A stretch of DNA of 64,000 nucleotides from Fibrobacter sp. UWR3 (GCF_900143055.1 NZ_FRCW01000010.1:1-64000); one strand, 5' to 3'. Positions 1 through 9,904 are shown, counted from the first letter of the stretch. Notes: a model not told the origin generated them from the letters alone. A program made the numbers and translations.

Positions 1-209
1 CAAGTAGATAAAGGCTTGCGGACGATTTCAGGTACCCAAATGTCATATAATCAAAAAGTACCTGTTTTTCAGGTACCTTTTTGTCATATAGACCCAACAG
101 AGATAACGAAGATGCAACTGTTACCAAAGAAAGCGTAATCTATGTCTGTGCGTACAAGGATGAATCATCCATGTATCAGTGGATTAAACAGGAACTTGAG
201 CAAGAGTAA
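1..209 (+). pseudogene. 3' end of an unrecognised gene, probably frameshifted by a 41-bp duplication
   Basis: The frame entering from the left edge is open to a stop at 136-138. A second frame, open from base 51, runs to a stop at 207-209 and looks more protein-like (it ends YQWIKQELEQE). The two frames carry parallel peptides, ISGTQMSY in the first and FSGTFLSY in the second, because bases 26-49 are repeated almost exactly at 67-90. The 41-base offset is not a multiple of three, so it moves the reading frame. I infer that the ancestral protein ran from the first frame into the second without the duplication. The family is not recognised. A plus-strand terminator follows directly, which supports a gene end here. 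The alternative is an intact gene ending at 138. Confidence 0.4.
26..90 (+). repeat. Partial 41-bp tandem duplication with a GTACCTG/CAGGTAC hairpin
   Basis: Bases 26-49 and 67-90 are near-identical and differ only in a three-base A/T tract. Between and across them lies a perfect 7-bp inverted repeat (58-64 and 70-76) around five T, flanked by A and T tracts, so it could also act as a bidirectional terminator. Confidence 0.6.
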
Positions 210-230
210 TTGATTCGTACTATAACATGA

Positions 231-260
231 AAACATCCCCGCAAATGCGGGGATGTTTTT
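231..260 (+). terminator. Rho-independent terminator of the truncated gene at the left edge
   Basis: An 11-bp stem (AACATCCCCGC with GCGGGGATGTT) closes an AAAT loop and is followed by a T run. It lies just downstream of the stop at 209. Confidence 0.8.
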
Positions 261-270
261 ATTATAAGAG

Positions 271-291
271 AAAAACCCGGACAAGCCGGGT
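271..291 (-). terminator. Terminator of smc
   Basis: The stem ACCCGG/CCGGGT has a 5-base loop. On the minus strand it is followed by a T run (271-274), ten bases after the smc stop codon. Confidence 0.75.
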
Positions 292-300
292 GAAAAAATA

Positions 301-3300
301 TTATATCGCGAACTTGGTAGCGTCGGCGAGCTGCACGCTGGCGATGCGGGAAATACCCTTGATTTCCTGGGTCACGCCGTAGAGCATGTCGGCTTCGGCC
401 ATGGTACGCTTGTTGTGCGTCACCACGATGAACAAGGTCTGCTTGCTGAATTCGCGGAGCAGCGCCATGAAGCGGCCCACGTTAGCGTCATCAAGCGGAC
501 CGTCGACTTCGTCCAGCACGCAGTACGGAGACGGTTTTTCCATATAGATAGCAAACAGCAGAGCCGTTGCGGTAAGTGCGTGTTCACCACCGGAAAGCGC
601 CTTGATACCGCGCATCTTCTTGCCGGTCGGGCGAACGTTGATTTCGATGTCCGCATCAAGAATATCGAGCGGCTTGCCGTTCTCGTCGAGCTTTTCCACG
701 AGGCTCATCTTGGTTTCACCATTCAGGAACAGCTTGCTGAACACGAACTGGAAATTCTTCTGGATGCGCTCGAACGTCTCGAGGTAACGCTTGCGGGCAA
801 TATCGTCAAGCTTGGTGATGGTGCGGTCAAGCGATGCGCGGGCGCGGTCCAGGTCGTCGAACTGCTTCTCGACTTCTTCCAGGCGCTTTTTCTCGTCCTC
901 GTAATCTTCCATCACGTTCACGTTGATGGGGCCAAGTTCCTTGATTTTCACGCGCAATTCACGGATTTCGCGGTCCGCTTCGGGCTGGGAGTATTCCACA
1001 CGTTCAATATCGCCGGGTTCTTCCAGGTTCACTTCCCAGTCGGTAAGGATGCGTTCCTTGAGCCTGTCGACATTCGCCTGCAGGGCCTCGCGACGACGCA
1101 CGATATCGTTCAGGTCGTGCATCTTCTCGATCATGTCGTCACGGAGGCTGTTGACCTCCTTCTGCCATTCATCGATATCGCCCGAAACAAGCTCGTACTT
1201 TTCGCGGGCAAGGTCTCGCCTGCTCTCGATTTCACGCAGGGCGGAATCCTTCGCCTGAACCTGGTCGGCAATCCCTTCGGAATCGCTACGGAGCTTGTCC
1301 ATCGCTTCCGCATTCTTCGCGATTTCGTCCTTGCGGTTGACAATCGTATTCCCGAGGAAGTCCATCTGGTCGGCAATGTCCTTGAGGCGGCTCGTGTTCT
1401 GCGCGAGTTTCGCATTCTTGTCGAGGACGCTCCTTTCAAGTTCGCGAACTTCCTCGTCCTTGTCGCGGAACAACTGTTCCTGCTCGCCGAGTTCATCGTT
1501 CACGCGGTCGTACTCGCCTTCGGCACGTTCCGCAGCCTGCGCGGCCTCGGCAAGTTCCGCATCGGAATTCTTGCGCTGTGCGGCTTCTTCAATACGGGCA
1601 CGGGCGCTGTTGCAGTTGGCATCGAGCGTCGCCATGCGGGATTCGCAAGAGGCAACCGTATTCTTCTGGATTGCAATGGCGGCATCGCCCCCGTGGAGCG
1701 AGTTCTGCTTCTCGCGGATGTCATCCACCAGCGATTCGAGCATCTGGGTTTCCTCGGCGAGGGTATCCTGTACCCGCTCCTCGTCAGAAAGTTTCTGCGA
1801 GAGTTCGCCCTGCACGCCGGCAAGCGCCTGCTGGGCACTTTCAATCTCGTTCTTGCGGCTCAATGTACCCGCGGTCGGCGTTCCCGTAGAAACGAGCCCC
1901 GCCGTGCGAACTGTCGCATCCGGGGACACAAAACAGAGGTCATCGTTACCGTAACGTTCGGCAAGTTCCAGCGCCGCATCGAGCGATTCCACCAGGATGT
2001 AGCGCGAAAGAATCCCGCGGAGCCATGCCAACGTGGGTTCATCCGCCGTCACGAAATTCGCCATCGGGCCAATCACGCCGTTACCCTCGATGTTGCCCGC
2101 AAAGGCAGGGCGCGGCTTAGCCGTGAGCGCCATCAGAGCCTGGCCCACGTTCTCGTTCTTGAGGGAGGCGACAATCTCGCCCAGGCTACCCGCATTGTCG
2201 ACAATCACGGAATCTAGGATATCGCCCAGCGCGGTTTCTACCAGGTGGGCATATTCAGGTGCGGCGCTAATGCGTTCGGAAAGCAGGCCCTGCGTGAGGT
2301 TCGCCTTGTTTTCGGCAAGCCAGCGGCTCGCATCGGAGCCCTCGCTAGCAACGCTCTCGAGCACGTCGATACGGGACTGCAGGCGAGCCTCCTCGTTCCT
2401 CAGTTCCGCAATGCGGGCAGTAAGTTCGGACTGTTCCGACCGAAGCGATTCAATGCGTTCCTCGCGAACGGATTTCTGCTCCTCGAAATTTTCAATTTCG
2501 GTGCGGGCCGTATCCATGCCCTGCTGGATATCTTCCACGGCTCGCAGGGCATCATCGCGCTGCGTACGGAGTGTTTCCAGTTCGCTATTCCAGCCGTCAA
2601 GGTTCGACTGGAGCATATCCGTTTCTGCATCGGCACGTTCAAAGCGGGAACGGAGCGCGTTCAGCGCATTCGCAGCCTGCAGACGCTCGTTCGAGAGTTC
2701 CCTCGACCGGGTGCGCAGGTCATCGAGCTTGTCGCGCATTACCTGCAGGGTTTCGCGTTCGCGTTCCAGGATGGCACTCATCTCGTCCATCTCGGAATCG
2801 TTACCGAGCGCCTCGTTTTCCTTCTCGAGGCGTTCCTTCTCGGCAGTAAGCTCGCCCACCTTCTGCTCGCTGCGTTCAATCTCGTCCTGGGCCTTCGCGC
2901 TTGCGGCCTCGGTCGCAGAAATAGAATCCTTCAGGCGAACGATGTCGTTGTTCAGGTTGTTGAGTTCGATGGTCGCCGCCTGGACTTCGCGTTCCAGTTC
3001 ACGATAGGCGTTTTCGTCCTCGCTGATATCGAGCTTCTTTTCCTCAATCTTGGTCTGCAGTTCGGTCGCACGCGTCTTTGCGGTCTCGACCTCGTGCTCC
3101 ATGCGGCGGGACGACGTATCGAGCGTATTGAGCCCTTCCTTGTGGTCCTCGAACTTGTCGATACTCACGGAAAGGTCCAGTTCGCGCAGGCGCTTCGTCA
3201 GTTTCTTGTATTCATCGACCTTCTCCGCCTGGGTCTCGTACTGGCGTACGGAACGGCGGGTCGCACGCAGGTTGTCCTCCACGCGGGCCATGTCCATCTG

Positions 3301-3855
3301 CACGCGTTCCATCTGGCGTACGGCTTCCTTGCGCTGCTGGCGGTACTTGCTCACGCCGGCAGCCTCTTCAAACAATACACGGCGGTCATCCGCCTTGTCG
3401 CTCAACACCGCCTTGATCATGTCGGCGTTCATCTGCGAATACGTACTGGAACCCAGGCCCGAGTCAAAGAGCAGGGCATGCACGTCGCGCAACCTGCATT
3501 CCTGGTTATTTATCAGATATTCGCCCGAGCCGTCGCGATGGACGCGACGGGTAACAATCACTTCAGAGTATTCAGAGGCAAGCGTGCCATCGCTGTTATC
3601 GATAACGATGGAAACCTCGGCAAGGCTCATGGCGGCACGTTCCTCGGTACCGCTGAAAATCACGTCCTGCATCTTGCTCATGCGCAGGAGGGCGGCCTTC
3701 TGCTCGCCAAGCACCCAGCGGATAGCGTCGGTAATGTTCGACTTTCCGCACCCGTTCGGGCCCACCACGGCGGTAAGACCCTTCGTGGGGAAATTGATTT
3801 CTGTCCTTTGCGCAAAGGACTTGAATCCGAAAATCTTTAACTTTGTAATCTGCAC
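301..3855 (-). CDS. smc: Chromosome segregation ATPase SMC
   Basis: This is the SMC subunit of the bacterial condensin, which works with ScpA and ScpB to compact and separate chromosomes. The 1184-residue length is normal for the family. The N-terminal head carries Walker A GPNGCGKSN at residues 32-40. The signature EEAAGVSKY follows, then a long coiled coil, a globular hinge at about 510-670, a second coiled coil, and the C-terminal head with LSGGE and the Walker B motif YCVLDEVD. The start is GTG at 3853-3855; MQITKLKIFGFKSF matches the usual SMC N-terminus. A terminator follows at 271-291. The neighbouring envelope genes do not suggest a functional link. Identification is secure. Confidence 0.98.
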   Translation of the reverse strand: MQITKLKIFGFKSFAQRTEINFPTKGLTAVVGPNGCGKSNITDAIRWVLGEQKAALLRMSKMQDVIFSGTEERAAMSLAEVSIVIDNSDGTLASEYSEVIVTRRVHRDGSGEYLINNQECRLRDVHALLFDSGLGSSTYSQMNADMIKAVLSDKADDRRVLFEEAAGVSKYRQQRKEAVRQMERVQMDMARVEDNLRATRRSVRQYETQAEKVDEYKKLTKRLRELDLSVSIDKFEDHKEGLNTLDTSSRRMEHEVETAKTRATELQTKIEEKKLDISEDENAYRELEREVQAATIELNNLNNDIVRLKDSISATEAASAKAQDEIERSEQKVGELTAEKERLEKENEALGNDSEMDEMSAILERERETLQVMRDKLDDLRTRSRELSNERLQAANALNALRSRFERADAETDMLQSNLDGWNSELETLRTQRDDALRAVEDIQQGMDTARTEIENFEEQKSVREERIESLRSEQSELTARIAELRNEEARLQSRIDVLESVASEGSDASRWLAENKANLTQGLLSERISAAPEYAHLVETALGDILDSVIVDNAGSLGEIVASLKNENVGQALMALTAKPRPAFAGNIEGNGVIGPMANFVTADEPTLAWLRGILSRYILVESLDAALELAERYGNDDLCFVSPDATVRTAGLVSTGTPTAGTLSRKNEIESAQQALAGVQGELSQKLSDEERVQDTLAEETQMLESLVDDIREKQNSLHGGDAAIAIQKNTVASCESRMATLDANCNSARARIEEAAQRKNSDAELAEAAQAAERAEGEYDRVNDELGEQEQLFRDKDEEVRELERSVLDKNAKLAQNTSRLKDIADQMDFLGNTIVNRKDEIAKNAEAMDKLRSDSEGIADQVQAKDSALREIESRRDLAREKYELVSGDIDEWQKEVNSLRDDMIEKMHDLNDIVRRREALQANVDRLKERILTDWEVNLEEPGDIERVEYSQPEADREIRELRVKIKELGPINVNVMEDYEDEKKRLEEVEKQFDDLDRARASLDRTITKLDDIARKRYLETFERIQKNFQFVFSKLFLNGETKMSLVEKLDENGKPLDILDADIEINVRPTGKKMRGIKALSGGEHALTATALLFAIYMEKPSPYCVLDEVDGPLDDANVGRFMALLREFSKQTLFIVVTHNKRTMAEADMLYGVTQEIKGISRIASVQLADATKFAI

Positions 3856-3881
3856 TGAATATTAATGTAGTAAAAAAGTAT

Positions 3882-4334
3882 CTACTTGAACTCGTAACGC
3901 AGTCCGTGACCTTCCTTGCTATCGGTGATGACCACGTACTCGCTACCGCCCTCAAATTCCACATCGCGGGCAATCAAGGCTTCGGAACGGAGCACCGGGC
4001 AAACGCAAGATGCATACATCCCGTCCGGGACGTTATCGCATGCACAGCCAATCGTCGTCTTTTCGACAATCCTGAACCGGACATTGAACGTTCCGACCCA
4101 GTCCTCCTCGTAGACGCGGCTCTTTTCACCCGGGCGTATCGTATCCTGGATCCACGGCACATACTCGGAACCGTCCTCCGAAACGATATCGATACCGACA
4201 ATCGTCTTGCTCGACTTGTTCTCTACCTGGAGGCGCGTCGAAGAATCGATAGCCCAGTGGCTGAGACAACCCGTAAACACAGCACAGCAGGCAAGCAAGG
4301 CACATAGTACAGACAAACTCTTAAAAGCCTTCAT
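3882..4334 (-). CDS. Small lipoprotein of unknown function
   Basis: The 150-residue product begins with a lipoprotein signal peptide ending in the lipobox VFTGC, with the lipidated cysteine at residue 23. It should be exported and anchored in an envelope membrane. The mature part is about 127 residues, contains a short CACD segment, and looks like a single beta-rich domain. I do not recognise a family. Its ATG overlaps the stop of the upstream gene by one base (TAATG), so the two are translationally coupled and probably act together. Confidence 0.8.
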   Translation of the reverse strand: MKAFKSLSVLCALLACCAVFTGCLSHWAIDSSTRLQVENKSSKTIVGIDIVSEDGSEYVPWIQDTIRPGEKSRVYEEDWVGTFNVRFRIVEKTTIGCACDNVPDGMYASCVCPVLRSEALIARDVEFEGGSEYVVITDSKEGHGLRYEFK

Positions 4335-5563
4335 TACTTGCCTCCTTCGCTGCCCGATTTCTCGTAGCGGATACCCTTCGCGGTTATCGTCTTCGAAGCG
4401 TTCGCCCCCTGGGAATTCTGCGAGTCAAGCGGAATCAGTTCGGATTTCTTTTCCGGCGTATTCTTCCTCTTGATTTCCTGTGTCTGGAGCGGAGTGGACT
4501 TGCGACCGTTCTTGGCAAACAAGGCATCGCCAAAGGAGCCCATGTTGAACTGGAATTCCACAAACCAGGTTCCCTTCGCATGGAACAGGTGGTCGTACTC
4601 GTAGGCGGAATTGTAGCCCACGCGCACAAGCGGCATCTCGAAAGCCCAGCCGAACATCAGGTCGTCCCAGTTGTCTGCCACGGCACGGCGGCGCAGGCAG
4701 GTAAACTCGACAGAAAATAGGCGCGAGGGTTCCGGGTAGAACTTCAGCGCGGCAGAATGGAAGCCGTCATTCGGGAAATCGAACGAGACTTCCGCATAGA
4801 GCATCTGGTTGAACAGGTTCTGTTCCCAATTCACGCGGACAAAGTCCTCATCGTCGCCATCCAGTTCACGCTTGTAGATGGTGGCATCGATGTTGGGCAT
4901 GTACGTCCAGAGCCCGGAGGATGCCCCGCCGAACACTTCGCGGTCCTCGAGATCGAGCGAAAGCCTGAGCATGCGGAAATGCGTACGGTGGAACTGCGTC
5001 TGGGCGCTGATGCGGCCAAAGCGCAGGTTCGCCCAGGTGTACAGGAGCGAATCGTTCTCTGCGGGGAACACGTCGCCCACGAATTCAACGTTCTGGTGCT
5101 GCATACCGGCAGCAATCGAGTAGTCTACCGTCGTGTTGGTGTAGCCAAGGCCCCACGTAGTCACGGAACGGACAAGCCCGAAATCCGTGTACTTCGGAAA
5201 GAACAGGAAGTCCTCGCCGTCCCAGCCGGAGCGTTCGAAGAACAGGAGCGCAGACAGGTAGTTATTCTGCGAAACCTGGTGCGACGCCATCAGGGATAAA
5301 TGATGGCGTATGGCAAAGCCCTCGTGCTCGCCAAACTTGCTCTTCAGCGGAATCTGGGTCGGGAGCGGAGCGTAGTTCATGCCGATATCGACAAACGACA
5401 TCTTTCCGTACAGGAGCAGGTCGCCAATGTCGCGCAACTGCTCATCGCGGGTCCAGTAGCCACCCGAAGCAACCGCTTCCACGTCAACGGCATCGGCCAG
5501 GGCCGACGTGAGCATAAGCGGAATCGCAACCAGGGCAATCTTTATGGAACGGAATAGGCTCAT
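4334..5563 (-). CDS. Exported envelope protein of unknown function
   Basis: A 409-residue protein with a clear N-terminal signal peptide (hydrophobic stretch at about 8-22, ending near SALADA). The mature part is rich in aromatic residues and alternating patterns typical of beta strands, for example VRVNWEQNLFNQMLYAEV and GTWFVEFQFNMGSF. An outer-membrane barrel or surface protein is therefore plausible, but no family is recognised. A charged, Lys-rich tail of about 60 residues follows the last apparent strand. It is coupled to the lipoprotein gene by a TAATG overlap. Upstream is a short AT-rich spacer before proB. Confidence 0.8.
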   Translation of the reverse strand: MSLFRSIKIALVAIPLMLTSALADAVDVEAVASGGYWTRDEQLRDIGDLLLYGKMSFVDIGMNYAPLPTQIPLKSKFGEHEGFAIRHHLSLMASHQVSQNNYLSALLFFERSGWDGEDFLFFPKYTDFGLVRSVTTWGLGYTNTTVDYSIAAGMQHQNVEFVGDVFPAENDSLLYTWANLRFGRISAQTQFHRTHFRMLRLSLDLEDREVFGGASSGLWTYMPNIDATIYKRELDGDDEDFVRVNWEQNLFNQMLYAEVSFDFPNDGFHSAALKFYPEPSRLFSVEFTCLRRRAVADNWDDLMFGWAFEMPLVRVGYNSAYEYDHLFHAKGTWFVEFQFNMGSFGDALFAKNGRKSTPLQTQEIKRKNTPEKKSELIPLDSQNSQGANASKTITAKGIRYEKSGSEGGK

Positions 5564-5587
5564 GGTTTTAAATATATAAAAGACAAT

Positions 5588-6745
5588 TTAAAAAACAACC
5601 AGGTCGTTCTTGTGGATAAGTTCATCGGGCACGTTTTCGCCGAGAATCTCGTGAACCTGCGCCGTTTTCTTGCGCAGCACAAGCTTCAGGGTTTCGCTGT
5701 CGAAACCCGCCACCCCGCGGGCCACCGGATTCTTCTGCTCGTCGAGCACTTCGATGAGGTCGCCCTTGTCGAAATGCTTGTGCACGGCGATTACCCCAAC
5801 GGGCAACAGGCTCGAGTGCTTTTTCCGGAGGGCGTTCGCGCCCCCCTCATCCACGACGACGCTCCCGCGCGGCGTGGTAATGAAGCTCAGCCAGCGCTGG
5901 CGACTGTTCAACTTCTTCTTGGAGCCCGCAAACAGCGTGCCGTTCGCGTTCTCGAAAATCACCTGGTGCGGCAAGACCTTCATGCCGTTTGCGAGGAAGG
6001 CGTTCGCCCCGCTCTTCGTAACGTTCCGGATGGCCTCCAGCTTGCTGCGCATCCCGCCGGTACTTACCGCAGAACCCGCCTCGCCGGGCTTCCCCGCAAG
6101 CGCGAGCACCGCGGGCGTAATCTCGGGCACAAAGCGCAACAGGCGAGCATTGGGATTCTTCTTCGGGTTGTCATCGAACAGGCCGTCCTCATCCGTGAAA
6201 ATCAACAGCAGGTCGGCATCCAGGAAGAGCGCCACGTCGCTCGAAAGCTTATCGTTGTCGCCCACCTTGATTTCTGCAACCGCAAGCGAGTCGTTCTCGT
6301 TGATGATGGGGACAATCTTACGCGCGAGCATCGCCTTGATGGTGTTCTGCAGGTTCTTGTAGCGGGCGCGGTCACGGAAGTCGTCTGCCGAAAGGAGAAT
6401 CTGGCCCACCGAGAGCTGCACCCAGCGGAACATCTCGCGGTAGGTGTACATGAGGTCGATCTGGCCCACGGCAGCGCAGGCCTGCTTCTCGGCAATCACG
6501 GTAGGCTTCTGCTTGTAGCCGAGTTCCGCCATGCCCGTACCCACGGCACCGCTTGTCACAATCACGACTTCCTTCCCCGCTTCCATGAGGCGGGCAACGG
6601 AGTCGGCGAGTTTCTGGATATAGCGGGTACGCACGCCGCCCTTGTCGGAATCCACCAAAATACGCGAGCCAATCTTCACCACAATGCGGCGCGCTTCGTC
6701 TAGGATGTTCTTACGTAATTCACTCATATTTTTTTTCATCAGCAT
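5588..6745 (-). CDS. proB: Glutamate 5-kinase
   Basis: It phosphorylates L-glutamate to glutamyl 5-phosphate, the first step of proline synthesis, in the cytoplasm. The amino-acid kinase domain opens with RRIVVKIGSRILV and carries VVIVTSGAVGTGM, NENDSLAV and the GGMRSKLEA segment. A C-terminal PUA domain follows from about residue 290, as in E. coli ProB. No proA lies beside it. Three ATGs are possible starts (6745, 6739, 6727) and none has a clear ribosome binding site. A palindromic repeat begins one base upstream of the first, so 5' signals are displaced. The conserved region starts near residue 8, so 6727 is a real alternative. Confidence 0.95.
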   Translation of the reverse strand: MLMKKNMSELRKNILDEARRIVVKIGSRILVDSDKGGVRTRYIQKLADSVARLMEAGKEVVIVTSGAVGTGMAELGYKQKPTVIAEKQACAAVGQIDLMYTYREMFRWVQLSVGQILLSADDFRDRARYKNLQNTIKAMLARKIVPIINENDSLAVAEIKVGDNDKLSSDVALFLDADLLLIFTDEDGLFDDNPKKNPNARLLRFVPEITPAVLALAGKPGEAGSAVSTGGMRSKLEAIRNVTKSGANAFLANGMKVLPHQVIFENANGTLFAGSKKKLNSRQRWLSFITTPRGSVVVDEGGANALRKKHSSLLPVGVIAVHKHFDKGDLIEVLDEQKNPVARGVAGFDSETLKLVLRKKTAQVHEILGENVPDELIHKNDLVVF

Positions 6746-6844
6746 GTGTCATTCTGAGCGAAGAACCGAAGGTTCGTAGTCGAAGAATCTACAAGCAAGG
6801 AGATCCTTCGACTTCGGGCTACGCCCTCCGCTCAGGATGACATT
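6746..6844. repeat. Palindromic dispersed repeat (GTCATyCTGAGCG family)
   Basis: The block opens with TGTCATTCTGAGCGAAG and closes with the inverse, CTCAGGATGACA, with internal TCGAAGAATC and GATCCTTCGA arms. Related blocks lie at 13192, 34617, 42687 and, inside genes, at 28534 and 60163. It fills almost all the space between proB and rapA. Confidence 0.8.
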
Positions 6845-6884
6845 TTAATTCATTTCAAAACCACAACGTTCACCTTTACTATCT

Positions 6885-9839
6885 CTACCTGCAAACAAGC
6901 AACCTGATTGCATCCAGGCGGAGCTGCGGGTTCGCGACAATCTTCTTGCGCTCGGCAACGTTCTTGCGGAGCTGTGCCAGTTCCGCATTGTTACCCGCCT
7001 TCCCACGCATGGTGAGCAGGTGGTTCATGCGCTGGTATTCCTGCTCGGAACGCGCCTCCACCGCAGCGGCGGCCTTGTCGGCGTATTCCTTCGCGACACC
7101 CGACACATTGCGCTTCGCAATGGCAAGTCCTTCCTTCGCGAAATAGCGCAAGGTGGCGTCGACAGCCTTGTTGCCCTGCGGCACGTTCACGTCGCGGAGT
7201 TCCGCCTTCTCGACAGCCTTCAGGTGTTCGGAGAGGTCGTGTCCCGAGGCATCCACGAGCGTGCACACGTAGCGCGGGCCAACGATATCGGACACGCCCC
7301 ATTCCTCGGGCACGGGCAGTTCCACCACGAAGTTGTACTGCATAACAAGCCCGCGGAGTCCGGAACCGTTCCAGATACTGCAGGCGACGGTCCCGTGGTT
7401 CACGCCCGTCTCGAAATCTATGGTTCCCTGTGCCAGCGGGTGCTCGAGGCTCAAGAAGTCCACCTCGTCATGGAGCATCGCCACCCCACGTTCGAACGTC
7501 GCCGTGAGGCAAATATTGTCTGTTCCCTGCTCGTCTTCCTCGCTCTGGGCGGCAATCATCCCGCGGGTCGGCATTCCGGCAACGGAACCTTCCTCGATCT
7601 GCGGGCCCTGCGTAATCACGCAGCAACCCTCGATGGCACTGTTGTCCACGTCGAGCCCGCGGGCGTGCAGCGATTCGAGAAGCAAATCCTTCAGTTCATG
7701 CTGGGCATCGATACGCAGGATTTCGTCGGTAATCTCCTTCGCCTTCTCGGGGTTGCGGGAGTTGTATTCGAGCAGGCGGTCGCGCCCCTTCTCGATATTC
7801 TTGCGCATCGCCTCGCAGTCCTTTTTCACCTGCGGGATAACGTTCTTCACAAAATCGTCCAGGCAGCCGCGCGGGTTCGCAAGCGCCTCGATTAGGCTAT
7901 CCGTATACTTGAGAAAGAGTTCACCACCGCTCATGAGGGGCGCGCCAAAAGCGTTCAGGCCATCGTTGTACCAGCGGAACATCACTTCCTGGCCCGAGCC
8001 CTTCACGTAGGGAACATGCACGATGATATCCTGCGTCTGGCCAATGCGGTCCAGTCGCCCGATGCGCTGTTCCACGAGGGCCGCATCGAGCGGCAGGTCG
8101 AACAGGATAAGGTGGTGCGAGAACTGGAAGTTACGGCCCTCGGACCCGATTTCGGATGCGATAAGCAGGTTCGCGCCGTTCTCCTTGCTGAAGTTCGCGG
8201 CGGCCTTGTCGCGCGCCATGATGGTCATGTCCTCGTGGAACATCGAGAACGCCCCCTCGCCCAGGTAATCCGTGAGGATTGTCTCGAGTGCGAGCACGAC
8301 CTCGATGGATTCGCAAATGAGGAGAATCTTGTCGTTCTTGTGTTTCTTGAGGAACTCCTTGAGCCAAACAATACGCTCGTCGAGTTCCCAGCCGTCGGAA
8401 TAGCGGGTGCAAAGCAGGCCATTTTCCTGAATGTCGGTCGAGGCGTCCAAATCCTTCTCGGCGGCAAGTTCCACCATCTCGCGGTAACGCGGGTTCGGTT
8501 CCAGGCAAATCTCGTCGAGCTTGCGCTTGGGGAACCCGCCCACGCCCTTGCGGGTATTGCGGAACACCACGGAGCCCGTACCCATCGCATCCACGATGCG
8601 GCGCATCCATTCGCCTGCGGTCATGGCCTTCGAGTTTTCCTGCTCGAGCCACGGGCGAATCTTCGAATTCTTGGGAACGCATTCGTACAGGTCGTCCCAG
8701 CTCATGTGGTGGTTCGGGTCGGTCGGCAGTTTCGCAAGGTCGTTCACCAGCTTGCGGTATTCCTCCTGGTCCTTGATGAACGCGCCGTAGTCGGCAAAGC
8801 GGGCCGGGTCAAGCATCTTGAGGCGGTTGAACTGGCTTTCGGGGTGCAGCTGCAAGGGAGTACCCGTCAACAGGAGAACGCCCTTCGAGCGGGCAAGTAC
8901 CGCATTTGCGAGCATGTACTCGTGGCTCGTGAAGCCGTCCTCGCACACCAGGTGGTGAGCCTCGTCGATAATCGTCATGTCCCACTGCGTCTTGAGCAGG
9001 TCCTCGATAAGCGCAGGCTGGCTCATCAGGAAGTCAATCGCCACGATGATGTTGTTGCTCTGCAGGAAGGGGTTCGGCTTCGGTGCGCCCTTCTCGACGC
9101 CAATAAACAATCCGCGGATATAGCCCTCGTCCACCAGCGTAAAGAGCTGGTTGAACCTGCGCTTCATCTCGATCATCCACTGGTGCTTGAGCGTCTCGGG
9201 AACAATGATGAGCGTACGGTTCACGCGGCCACGCGCATTCAGGGCATGCCAAATCATGCCCGCCTCGATAGTCTTTCCGAGGCCCACCTCGTCACTCAGC
9301 ATGAGGCGCGGGAGCGTAGAGGAGCTGCAGGCGCGGTAGCAAAGGTAGTACTGGTGCGGAATCATGTCGAGCCGCGGGCCAATCATGCCGCGAACCGGCG
9401 AAGATTTCCACATGCACGAAAGTTCCATCGCACGGCGGCGACGTTCAAAGGCCTTCGAGGAAACATCTTCCGAAAGAATGTCGGACTTGGACCCCGCACC
9501 GATTCTCGTGAGCGAACGGAAAAGGTCGCTCGGGCGCGCCATCTGCTTCGCCGTAAGGTCGGCTTCCTTGATTTCGCGACCACCACGGCCTACGTAAACG
9601 ACAAGGTCGCCATCCTCGCGGACGCTCTCGACAGAGAACGAAAGCCCCTTCTCGTTTTTCGCCGTTTCACCCGGCTGCAAAATGAAGCGCTCCACGGGAG
9701 CATTGTCAACACGATAAAGACGAACCTGACCCACTAACGGGAACATAAACTTGACGGTACGGCCTTGAACCTCGGAGACGACCCCAAGACCCAATTCCGG
9801 TTCCGACTGGCTAACGTAACGTTGCCCCGGCTTAAACAT
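6885..9839 (-). CDS. rapA: RapA-type SNF2-family RNA polymerase-associated ATPase
   Basis: A large SWI2/SNF2 ATPase. RapA rescues stalled RNA polymerase by driving it backward on DNA. The N-terminal 110 residues form beta-rich Tudor-like domains (FKPGQRYVSQSEPELGLG). The helicase core has Walker A SDEVGLGKTIEAG near residue 185, IIDEAHH, LLTGTPLQLHPESQ and motif VI QRIGRLDRIGQ. The C-terminal third matches the RapA architecture. Two ATGs lie six bases apart. I chose the second because GGAGG (9847-9851) is seven bases from it and only one base from the first. A distinct RapA-like HepA helicase is the main alternative. Confidence 0.9.
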   Translation of the reverse strand: MFKPGQRYVSQSEPELGLGVVSEVQGRTVKFMFPLVGQVRLYRVDNAPVERFILQPGETAKNEKGLSFSVESVREDGDLVVYVGRGGREIKEADLTAKQMARPSDLFRSLTRIGAGSKSDILSEDVSSKAFERRRRAMELSCMWKSSPVRGMIGPRLDMIPHQYYLCYRACSSSTLPRLMLSDEVGLGKTIEAGMIWHALNARGRVNRTLIIVPETLKHQWMIEMKRRFNQLFTLVDEGYIRGLFIGVEKGAPKPNPFLQSNNIIVAIDFLMSQPALIEDLLKTQWDMTIIDEAHHLVCEDGFTSHEYMLANAVLARSKGVLLLTGTPLQLHPESQFNRLKMLDPARFADYGAFIKDQEEYRKLVNDLAKLPTDPNHHMSWDDLYECVPKNSKIRPWLEQENSKAMTAGEWMRRIVDAMGTGSVVFRNTRKGVGGFPKRKLDEICLEPNPRYREMVELAAEKDLDASTDIQENGLLCTRYSDGWELDERIVWLKEFLKKHKNDKILLICESIEVVLALETILTDYLGEGAFSMFHEDMTIMARDKAAANFSKENGANLLIASEIGSEGRNFQFSHHLILFDLPLDAALVEQRIGRLDRIGQTQDIIVHVPYVKGSGQEVMFRWYNDGLNAFGAPLMSGGELFLKYTDSLIEALANPRGCLDDFVKNVIPQVKKDCEAMRKNIEKGRDRLLEYNSRNPEKAKEITDEILRIDAQHELKDLLLESLHARGLDVDNSAIEGCCVITQGPQIEEGSVAGMPTRGMIAAQSEEDEQGTDNICLTATFERGVAMLHDEVDFLSLEHPLAQGTIDFETGVNHGTVACSIWNGSGLRGLVMQYNFVVELPVPEEWGVSDIVGPRYVCTLVDASGHDLSEHLKAVEKAELRDVNVPQGNKAVDATLRYFAKEGLAIAKRNVSGVAKEYADKAAAAVEARSEQEYQRMNHLLTMRGKAGNNAELAQLRKNVAERKKIVANPQLRLDAIRLLVCR

Positions 9840-9904
9840 TTTCATGCCTCCAAATTTAGTAAATAATGCGTTTTCTGACTAAAATTTTCTATCTTTTACC
9901 GCGT

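Noticed and set aside
53-82. The GTACCTG/CAGGTAC hairpin as the terminator of the left-edge gene
   Set aside because: It lies inside the probable coding frame and arises from the duplication; a better terminator is at 231-260.
8016-9737. 573-codon plus-strand open frame opposite rapA
   Set aside because: The rapA frame has all SNF2 motifs; this is its antisense image.
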